Below the pieces are notes generated by a model. It saw nothing but the letters and a program-made list of their open reading frames with translations, was not told the origin of the DNA and ran no database searches. Positions 39,069-45,627 of a stretch of DNA of 47,562 bases are shown here, one piece after another. The stretch's first letter is position 1. Each line of letters opens with the position of its first letter. Made by a program: the position numbers and the translations under genes. This DNA is from Deltaproteobacteria bacterium (lineage in GTDB: Bacteria > Desulfobacterota > Desulfobaccia > Desulfobaccales > 0-14-0-80-60-11). The stretch spans positions 1 through 47,562 of the forward strand of contig JAKAKP010000154.1 in assembly GCA_021813445.1 (NCBI GenBank), in the 5' to 3' direction.

Positions 39069-39865
39069 TAATGGTGCCCTCCTTTCCGAAAGATCACGCC
39101 CACCAGCAGGCCGGCGCCCAGGGCGACGACCACCGCCATGATGCCGAAAAATACCGGCTGGTTCTGGGAGGTCTGGGTCAGCCAGTTTTCCAGGCCCACC
39201 TTTTTGATTTCAATGACGTCCTTGCCGTAGCCCACCAACTGGCCCTTGGAGAAACAAAAGGACTCCACCAGGTAACGCCCTTCCGTGGCCGCGGACGGAA
39301 AACGGAAATAGTGCTTGAAGAGTTTCCCTTCCGCTTCTTCCAGGCGTTTGGGGTCCTGGACGATGTTATAGAGGTTGGCCTCTTCTTTGATCTTCACCAG
39401 GCCCTTAAAGACCAAATCCGCGTCTTCGGGGGCCGCGTCGCCCCGGGCCAGATGCAGCTGCATCTTCTTTTTGACCGCGGAATAACCCAGTTCCAATTCC
39501 TCGGCCGTCTCCGCGGAGATTATCCGCTCCAGGGGTTTGCTGGCATGAATCTTATAGATGAAAGGCGCACCGCTGACCTCATATTGTTTCACCGTCATCC
39601 AGAAAGGCCCGACCCTGCCTTTGACCGAAAGCTTCACGTCTTCCTGTTTCTCGGCGGTCAGACGGATGATGACATCCGAGCCGGGCAAGGGGTTGACCCC
39701 GAAAAAGTGGATCTGGTCCCCTCGATAGGAGAGGCCGATTTCAATGAGGTTCTTGGAAGCCGCGGTTAATATCTTCTGTTTGGCGTCCGCAGTAACCGCG
39801 ACTGCCGGAGCTGGGTCGAGTAAGCCCAGACCCAGGACCAAAAGGAAAGGCAGAAGTCGCGTCAT
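39068..39865 (-). CDS. TIGR02186-family membrane-anchored periplasmic protein
   Basis: From the ATG at 39865 (GGAGG eight bases upstream) it has 265 residues. A signal peptide (RLLPFLLVLGLGLLDPAPAVA) is followed by a beta-rich periplasmic domain (IEIGLSYRGDQIHFFGVNPL, VKGRVGPFWMTV, YSAVKKKMQLHLARGD) and one C-terminal membrane helix (FFGIMAVVVALGAGLLVGVIF). This is the TIGR02186 layout, a family found next to TSUP permeases. The reaction is unknown; a role as periplasmic partner of the permease is the natural reading of the one-base gap to the TSUP gene. Confidence 0.85.
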   Translation of the reverse strand: MTRLLPFLLVLGLGLLDPAPAVAVTADAKQKILTAASKNLIEIGLSYRGDQIHFFGVNPLPGSDVIIRLTAEKQEDVKLSVKGRVGPFWMTVKQYEVSGAPFIYKIHASKPLERIISAETAEELELGYSAVKKKMQLHLARGDAAPEDADLVFKGLVKIKEEANLYNIVQDPKRLEEAEGKLFKHYFRFPSAATEGRYLVESFCFSKGQLVGYGKDVIEIKKVGLENWLTQTSQNQPVFFGIMAVVVALGAGLLVGVIFRKGGHH

Positions 39866-39866
39866 C

Positions 39867-40811
39867 TTAGTGACCTCCACCTTTGGCCGGGGCCAGGCTC
39901 ACCAAATCACTGGGAGTGAGGACCAGATCCAGAAAGATTTTTACGGTCAAGGCCAGAACGATGATGGCCAGCAGGATGCGAATCTGTTCCCCCTTCAGGC
40001 GCTTGCCGGCTTTGGCCCCGAACTGGGCGCCGATGGTGGAGCCGAACAGGAGAATCAGGGCCAGCAGCAGGTCCACGGTTTTGTTGACCATGGCCTGCTG
40101 CAGGGTGACGTTGGCGGAGGTGAGCACAATCTGGAACAGATCAGTGCCGATGGCGGCAATGGTGGGCATGCCGATGATATAGATCATGGCCGGAACCATG
40201 ATGAACCCGCCGCCCACGCCCAGGAGCGCGGCCATGATGCCCACGGTGGTGCCGATGGAGAAGGGGAAGATGGCCGAGGTGTACAGGCCGGAGCGATGAA
40301 AGTGCATCTTCAAGGGCAGCTTGGCGAAGAGCTTGCCGAGCTTCGGTTCGGAAACCTCCGCCACTTCGGCCGCGGCTGCCTCCTGGTTGCGGCTGCGCAG
40401 GATGGTGCGCAGGCTTTCCATGAACATGGCGCTGCCCACCAGTCCCAACATGAGTACGTAGACCACTTTCATTACGAATTCGAAATTGCCCGCGGCCCTC
40501 AGGACCTTAACGAACTGGACGCCGATGGTGCCGCCGAAGATACCTCCGGCCAGGATGATCAGGCCCATTTTGAAGTCCACGTTGCCCAGCCGCCAATGGG
40601 CAAAGGCCCCGGAACTGGCTGCAGCCACAATCTGGTTGGAGTCGGAGGCTGCCGCTACCGCTGGAGGAATGCCGATCATCATCATCAGCGGGGTGAGCAG
40701 GAATCCTCCCCCTACTCCGAACAGGCCGGAGAGGAAACCCACCAGGCCGCCGATGCCCAAGATCAGAAAAAAATTGATGCTAATGCCGGCAATGGGAAGA
40801 TAAATTTCCAT
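39867..40811 (-). CDS. TSUP-family (TauE/SafE) anion exporter
   Basis: A 314-residue inner-membrane permease with about eight helices in two homologous halves. Each half has the family signature: GLFGVGGGFLLTPLMM in the first, ALLGVGGGFIMVPAMI in the second. A cytoplasmic loop of about 50 residues, charged and Ala-rich (RSRNQEAAAAEVAEVSEPK), separates them. TSUP proteins move sulfite, sulfonates or related organic anions. In a probable sulfur-cycling anaerobe, export of sulfite or an organosulfur compound is plausible but not shown. First gene of the operon; GGGAGGG precedes the ATG. Confidence 0.92.
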   Translation of the reverse strand: MEIYLPIAGISINFFLILGIGGLVGFLSGLFGVGGGFLLTPLMMMIGIPPAVAAASDSNQIVAAASSGAFAHWRLGNVDFKMGLIILAGGIFGGTIGVQFVKVLRAAGNFEFVMKVVYVLMLGLVGSAMFMESLRTILRSRNQEAAAAEVAEVSEPKLGKLFAKLPLKMHFHRSGLYTSAIFPFSIGTTVGIMAALLGVGGGFIMVPAMIYIIGMPTIAAIGTDLFQIVLTSANVTLQQAMVNKTVDLLLALILLFGSTIGAQFGAKAGKRLKGEQIRILLAIIVLALTVKIFLDLVLTPSDLVSLAPAKGGGH

Positions 40812-40864
40812 CCCTTTTTGCCCTCCCTGGAAAGTCGTTAGGATGCCGCGGTCGCTGACCTCAA

Positions 40865-40892
40865 TATGTAATAATTATCACAAGCTTGTCAA
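40865..40892 (-). promoter_or_regulatory. Promoter of the TSUP operon
   Basis: On the minus strand a perfect TTGACA (40887-40892) is followed after 16-17 bp by TACATA/ACATAT (40864-40870). The start codon is about 55 bases downstream. The remaining spacer to the divergent kinase gene (40893-41190) is partly AT-rich with no other feature seen. Confidence 0.6.
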
Positions 40893-41190
40893 GGCATTTT
40901 TTCTTGAAAATTTCATATGTTGCAAATTGCATCACCGGTTCAAATATGATTTAATAAATTTACGAAAGAACGCAGACTCAGGACTGGTGAGCGAGATAGG
41001 TTAATGCTATCCATATGTCCCAGGGTGATGGAGACCCCGGTGATTTCTTGGGGTTCCGGGGCTGAATCTGGCTTTCTGGCAATAGGCCGGCAAATTATAG
41101 ACGTAAGAGAAGGGCAAAATATAGTAAGATACTCAGCGGGCCGCGGAGGAGGCTGGTGGTTTCTCCCCAGTCTCCGGGAGGGACCTTTCG

Positions 41191-42639
41191 ATGACCGCAG
41201 GGAGAATCAACTTATTGCATCTGAACATCCGGCAGAAGGTGATCATCGGCCTGACTGCCTGTATATTGGCCATCGGCTTCATCGGCGGCCTTTCCTATAC
41301 TTATTTGGCCCAGATCGAAACCAAGCAGCGCTTCGTGGAGATTGCCGACGACCTGAGCAATACCATCCTGGAGATTCGCCGTTACGAAAAGAATTATCTC
41401 CTGTACGGCTCGGCCGATGACCTGAAGGAGAACCGGCGCTACATCCAGTTGGGCCTGGAGACCCTGGACAAGATCGCCCCGGAAGTGAAGTCCCTGAAGA
41501 TTGCCCACCAGTTTCCCCTCTTCCAGAAAGAATTTTTAGCTTACCGTCAACTCATGGAGGAGTTGCCGCAAAGCGGCGGCTCTCGCTCCCGGGTGGAAGA
41601 ACAATTGCGGGAGCGGGGTAAGAAACTGGTGGATTTGTCTCATTACCTGGTGAAATTTGAGCGCCAGCGCATCCTGGAGATCATTTCCACCCTCAAAACC
41701 CAGCTTCTCTCTTCCATGGTGGTATTTTTGGGGTTCATGGCCTTTTTCGTCTTCATTGTCAGCCGGAAAATCATCCGCCCCTTGCGGGTGATTGAAGATA
41801 CTACGCTGCGGATCGCCGACGGGAATTTTCGGCCCCTGCCGGTACTGGATACCCGGGATGAGACCCAGCGGGTGGTGGAAGGCTTCAACCGCATGGTGGC
41901 GGAACTGGAAAAACGGCAGGACCAACTGGTGCAGGCCAAGAAAATGTCCTCCCTGGGGGTGCTCACCGCGGGCATCGCCCACCAGTTGAACAACCCCCTG
42001 AATAACATCTCCACTTCCTGTCAGATCGTTCTGGAGGAACTGGGTCACGGCGATCTGGATTTTCTAAAAAGGATGCTGAATAACGTAGAGCAAGAGGTCA
42101 TCAGGGCCCGGGATATCGTCAAAGGGCTGCTGGAATTCTCCCGGGTAAGGGATTTTGAGCTTAAACCTACTACTCTGGAAGAAGTGATCAGCCGCTCCGT
42201 CAGGCTTATATCCAGCCAGGTGCCGCCGGGCATCGACGTCGTCCAGGAAGTACCCCCGGACCTGGTCCTGCAGATCGACGCCCAACGCATGCAGGAGGTC
42301 TTCCTCAATCTGCTGATGAACGGGGTGCAGGCCATCAAAGAGCCTCCCGGGGAGATCAGGATCGCCGCGCACGCGGACCCGGGAGGCCGGGACGTGGTGA
42401 TCACCGTGGAAGACACCGGGATAGGCATTCCCAAAGAGGAGATCGACCGGGTCTTCGATCCCTTTTTTACCACCAAGGAGATCGGCGCGGGCACGGGGTT
42501 AGGGCTGTCCATCGTCTATGGCATCATCGATAAGCATCATGGCTCCATCACCGTTGAGAGCAAAGAGGGGGAAGGGACGCGCTTTCTGATCCGCCTGCCT
42601 TTCCAGCTGCCGCCCAACGAAGCGAGGCTATCTCCATGA
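41191..42639 (+). CDS. Membrane sensor histidine kinase
   Basis: A 482-residue kinase. TM1 is about 17-39, and a helical periplasmic sensor (41-170) has no recognisable ligand motif but the LEIRRYEKNYLLYGSADDL pattern of four-helix-bundle sensors. TM2 is about 172-190, HAMP 191-243. The HisKA domain has GIAHQLNNPLNN (phosphorylatable His264). The ATPase core follows: N box LLMNGVQAI, G1 VEDTGIGIP, F box FDPFFTTKE, G2 GTGLGLSIVYG. It overlaps the regulator gene by four bases (ATGA) and is its obvious partner. The signal is unknown. Confidence 0.94.
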   Translation: MTAGRINLLHLNIRQKVIIGLTACILAIGFIGGLSYTYLAQIETKQRFVEIADDLSNTILEIRRYEKNYLLYGSADDLKENRRYIQLGLETLDKIAPEVKSLKIAHQFPLFQKEFLAYRQLMEELPQSGGSRSRVEEQLRERGKKLVDLSHYLVKFERQRILEIISTLKTQLLSSMVVFLGFMAFFVFIVSRKIIRPLRVIEDTTLRIADGNFRPLPVLDTRDETQRVVEGFNRMVAELEKRQDQLVQAKKMSSLGVLTAGIAHQLNNPLNNISTSCQIVLEELGHGDLDFLKRMLNNVEQEVIRARDIVKGLLEFSRVRDFELKPTTLEEVISRSVRLISSQVPPGIDVVQEVPPDLVLQIDAQRMQEVFLNLLMNGVQAIKEPPGEIRIAAHADPGGRDVVITVEDTGIGIPKEEIDRVFDPFFTTKEIGAGTGLGLSIVYGIIDKHHGSITVESKEGEGTRFLIRLPFQLPPNEARLSP

Positions 42640-43994
42640 AGAGCGCCCGGATTCTCATCGTGGAAGACGAGCCCATCGCCAGGGAAAACCTGGACCATGT
42701 CTTACGCAAAGAAGGCTACATCACCATGGCCGTGGAATCGGGCCAAGAGGCCTTCAAGGCGCTGGAGAAGGGCGAGTTCGACCTGGTGATGACCGATCTG
42801 CGCATGCAGCAGGTGGACGGCCTCCAGGTGCTGGAGCGCACCAAGGAACTCTTCCCGGATACCGAAGTGATCATGATCACCGGCTACGCCACCGTGTCCT
42901 CCGCGGTGGAGGCCATGCAGAAAGGTGCGTATCACTATCTGGCCAAGCCCTACAAAATCGAAGAAATGCGCATTCTGGTGCGCAAGGCCCTGGAAAAGAG
43001 GTGGCTGCGCCAGGAAGTGGTGGACCTGAAGCGCCAGGTGGAGAGCCAGAAAGGCCTGCCCCTGCTCATCGGCAAAACCCCCCAGATCGAGGCTTTAAAA
43101 AGCACCATCCAGCAGATTGCACCCACCGACGCCACCGTCCTCATCCTGGGGGAAACCGGCACCGGCAAGGAACTGGTGGCCAAGGCCATTCACCACTTGA
43201 GCCTCCGGGCCGAGAAAAGATTCCTGGCCATCAATTGCGGGGCCTTCACCGAGGAACTGCTGGCCAGCGAACTCTTCGGCCACGAACGGGGGGCCTTCAC
43301 CGGCGCCCGGGCCGTCAAGAAAGGCCTGCTGGAATCGGCCCCCGGGGGCAGCATCTTCCTGGATGAAATCGGCGACATGCCCCTGTCCATGCAGGTGAAG
43401 CTGCTCCGGGTCCTCCAGGAAAAGAGCCTGATCCGGGTGGGGGGCACCAACGAAATCCCGGTGGATATCCGCATCCTGGCCGCCACCAACAAGGACCTGA
43501 AAGGGCAGGTGGAACGGGGAACTTTCCGCCAGGACCTGTACTACCGCATCAACGTGGTGACCCTGTACGTGCCCACCCTGGCGGAGCGCCGGGACGACAT
43601 CCCCTTGCTGTGCCAGCATTTCCTGCAGAAATTCGCCGCGGCCCAGGGCAAGCAGATCGACCGGATTGCTAGCGAGGTGATGGACCGGTTGATGGATTAT
43701 GAATTTCCCGGCAATATCCGGGAGCTGGAAAACATCATGGAACGGGCCGTGACCCTGGCCGCGGGGCCCGTCATCGAAGTGTCCCACCTGCCCAAGGATT
43801 TTCAGCAGCCCGGCTTCCAACTGCAGCGCCGCCCGAAAAAGGAATTCGCCACCCTGGAAGAAAACGAACAGGAATACATCGCCTACATCCTTAAACAGAT
43901 GAACGGCAACAAAACCAAGGCCGCGGAAGTTCTGGGGATAGACCGGGTCTCTTTATGGCGGAAGCTGAAAAAGCTGGATATGAACGGGGAGTAA
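42636..43994 (+). CDS. NtrC-family sigma54-dependent response regulator
   Basis: A 452-residue regulator. The receiver domain has Asp54 in VMTDLRM, acidic pocket VEDE, Thr in MITGYA and Lys in LAKPYK. The AAA+ domain has Walker A GETGTGKE (about 172-179), the sigma54-contact loop GAFTGA (219-224), and SIFLDEIGDM. The C-terminal Fis-type helix-turn-helix is NKTKAAEVLGIDRVSLWRKL. It activates sigma54 promoters on phosphorylation by the upstream kinase. Its receiver aligns without gaps to the receiver inserted in the Lon protease of this window (about half of the positions identical). Target genes cannot be read off here. Confidence 0.96.
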   Translation: MKSARILIVEDEPIARENLDHVLRKEGYITMAVESGQEAFKALEKGEFDLVMTDLRMQQVDGLQVLERTKELFPDTEVIMITGYATVSSAVEAMQKGAYHYLAKPYKIEEMRILVRKALEKRWLRQEVVDLKRQVESQKGLPLLIGKTPQIEALKSTIQQIAPTDATVLILGETGTGKELVAKAIHHLSLRAEKRFLAINCGAFTEELLASELFGHERGAFTGARAVKKGLLESAPGGSIFLDEIGDMPLSMQVKLLRVLQEKSLIRVGGTNEIPVDIRILAATNKDLKGQVERGTFRQDLYYRINVVTLYVPTLAERRDDIPLLCQHFLQKFAAAQGKQIDRIASEVMDRLMDYEFPGNIRELENIMERAVTLAAGPVIEVSHLPKDFQQPGFQLQRRPKKEFATLEENEQEYIAYILKQMNGNKTKAAEVLGIDRVSLWRKLKKLDMNGE

Positions 43995-44026
43995 GAGAAC
44001 TGAAGGAAGGCTTGTTTACTACCTTC

Positions 44027-44293
44027 CTAAAGTTTGCGGTAAGCTCTTCCTCGGGGTCTGACGGCAGTTATGTTGACGGTGCGGGTATCTTCGTCGATTT
44101 CGTAAAAGATTCTCCAGCTACCTACCCTGGATTTGCGCTCCGCTTGGCTCATCTCCAACGGACTTGATATGCGAGGGTCAAGCGGGTCTTGCGCCAACTC
44201 TCTAAGCCTTCTATATATCCGGTTTACAGTCGTTCTATCCAAGTCCTTTATAATCTTGACGGCGCTTTTGTCAATGTGAAGGGAATAACTCAT
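44027..44293 (-). CDS. RelE/ParE-family toxin
   Basis: An 88-residue toxin of the RelE fold: YSLHIDKSAVKIIKDLDRTTVNRIYRRL, SPLEMSQAERKSRVGSWRIFYEIDEDTRTVNITAV. The Arg-rich centre (KSRVGSWRIFYEI) and the closing RPRGRAYRKL fit ribosome-dependent mRNA interferases. The start overlaps the antitoxin stop by four bases, antitoxin first. The gene ends convergently 32 bp from the response regulator stop. Confidence 0.92.
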   Translation of the reverse strand: MSYSLHIDKSAVKIIKDLDRTTVNRIYRRLRELAQDPLDPRISSPLEMSQAERKSRVGSWRIFYEIDEDTRTVNITAVRPRGRAYRKL

Positions 44294-44520
44294 AGATCAA
44301 GGTCTTTTTCCAACTCTTCCAAGGTCACAAATTCACCGCGTTTGATGGCCTCCCTTCCTTCCCTGATAGCAGCCCAATCCTCTTCGGTTAAAGGTTCCCG
44401 GTCATATTCCTCCTGCCGGTAGTAAAGCATATCGAGAAAATCCTTTAATAAATCGGCGTCCGGGCCTTGGGCCACGGCCTTAAATTTATCGAACAGATCT
44501 TTATCTATCCCTTTTTCCAT
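44290..44520 (-). CDS. Antitoxin of the RelE-type pair
   Basis: A 76-residue acidic protein. The N-terminal half is helical (DKDLFDKFKAVAQGPDADLL). The C-terminal tail EAIKRGEFVTLEELEKDLDL is the typical toxin-wrapping segment of antitoxins paired with RelE proteins. No classic Phd/RHH DNA-binding motif is obvious, so autoregulation is uncertain. Translationally coupled to the toxin gene. Confidence 0.85.
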   Translation of the reverse strand: MEKGIDKDLFDKFKAVAQGPDADLLKDFLDMLYYRQEEYDREPLTEEDWAAIREGREAIKRGEFVTLEELEKDLDL

Positions 44521-44701
44521 GGGGTCGCCTCATTCTTGGAGGACTATATTTCTCTTGTAATTCAAGGTAATAAAAGAGCCCGCTTATGTCAATCCGGGCC
44601 TCTATGTGGATAGCCATTTGATTTAGGAAAAAGAAGAACTATGACTGAAATCCAGTCGGCACGGCCCGCTATTTTTGGAGGGCCGCTCCCACTCTGCATT
44701 T

Positions 44702-44941
44702 CTAGTCGTCGCCGCCCAGATAATCGCCCAGAAGCCCCCGGCTGTGTTCGTCTTCGTGGCAGTAGACGCAGAGGTTCTCCCAGTTGGAGCCGTCCGGGGG
44801 GTTATGCAGGTGGTTGCCGTCTTTGTGATGCACCGTTAAAAGTTGCCGGTTCCTGTGATTGAACTCCCGGCCGCATTTGGCGCAGATCAGGCCGTGCATC
44901 TTGAGGGAGCGTTCCCGGTAGTCACTGCTGGGAGGGCGCAT
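44702..44941 (-). CDS. HNH nuclease, YajD-like
   Basis: From the ATG at 44941 (GGAGAG upstream) the protein is 79 residues; a TTG six codons earlier lies ahead of the ribosome site. It is a minimal HNH domain: CAKCGREFNHRNRQLLTVHHKDGNHLHN with the HH core, NWENLCVYCHEDEH with the second zinc pair. Four Cys bind structural zinc. YajD-type proteins are small stand-alone nucleases of unknown role. Flanked by repeats and toxin-antitoxin genes, so the local context is accessory. Confidence 0.88.
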   Translation of the reverse strand: MRPPSSDYRERSLKMHGLICAKCGREFNHRNRQLLTVHHKDGNHLHNPPDGSNWENLCVYCHEDEHSRGLLGDYLGGDD

Positions 44942-44959
44942 CTTGGGGCTCTCCGGCAA

Positions 44960-45157
44960 TTTTGAGGGCGCACAGGCGAGACGCCTGTGCCACCAAAATT
45001 AAGGAGATGTAGGGTGGGCATGGCCCGCCTTTTTTTCTCGTTCCTAGGTTGCACTTGGGAACGGAACTGGCCCGCCAAGCTGGGCTTGGCTCCGGTGGCA
45101 TTACCAAGCACAGGCTGGGACGAGATTAAAAGGCGGGATGCGCTTCGCTTTCCCGCC
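44960..45157. repeat. Spacer packed with dispersed palindromes
   Basis: It contains CACAGGCG/CGCCTGTG (about 44970-44990), GTAGGGTGGGCATGGCCCGCC (45009-45029), CGTTCC/GGAACG around AGGTTGCACTTG (45038-45062), CCAAGCTGGGCTTGG (45074-45088) and GGCGGGATGCG/CGCTTTCCCGCC (45132-45158). No gene of its own. Confidence 0.75.
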
Positions 45158-45487
45158 CTACGCCTGGTATGCCTGCTGAAAAAAAGAATTATAATAATTC
45201 CTTAAATGATTACACCAGTCCGTAACATCAGATTTTTTTCGAAATTTAATTCCCTTTATTTTGTCATTGTACAACCAAATTCCGGCTCGATAAAAAAATG
45301 TTCCAAGATGACTAGCGGTTTGGCAGTCTGTAGTTTTAAGCCCTTGAATGTATAAATATTTTCCTATTCCATCCACTTCTGTTTCGTTTGCCAATTTTTC
45401 AACATTATTTGCCAGAGGGAACCATTCCTTATTTGGTAACCAATCAATTAAACCATTAATACAATCGGATGGTATTACTGTTTCATG
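45158..45487 (-). pseudogene. AT-rich fragment of an unknown gene
   Basis: A minus-strand frame is open from just after a TGA at 45488-45490 to the stop at 45158, about 110 codons. It has no ATG in frame; a TTG at 45394 gives only 78 residues. The whole stretch reads like real protein (GLIDWLPNKEWFPL, then YLYIQGLKTTDCQTASHLG, RKKSDVTDWCNHLRNYYN). Composition is far more AT-rich than the neighbours, indicating foreign origin. I interpret it as the 3' remnant of a transferred gene whose start is lost. No family recognised. The 140 bp beyond it, up to the Lon gene, show nothing more. Confidence 0.5.
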
Positions 45488-45627
45488 TCACTGATTAGCG
45501 GGTTGCATATTGAATTTCCGCAAAATTATAATGTTACAAGCTTCGTCTATTCTCCAACAGAAATTTTTGGCACGGCCAAGCGTCTCAGACCTCACAAAGT
45601 CTCGATAAGAAAGCATCTACTGCATCC

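Noticed and set aside
41030-41120. Sigma54 promoter before the histidine kinase (TGGCAATAGGCCGGCA)
   Set aside because: The -24 part fits but the -12 part lacks the TTGC core, so it cannot be supported.
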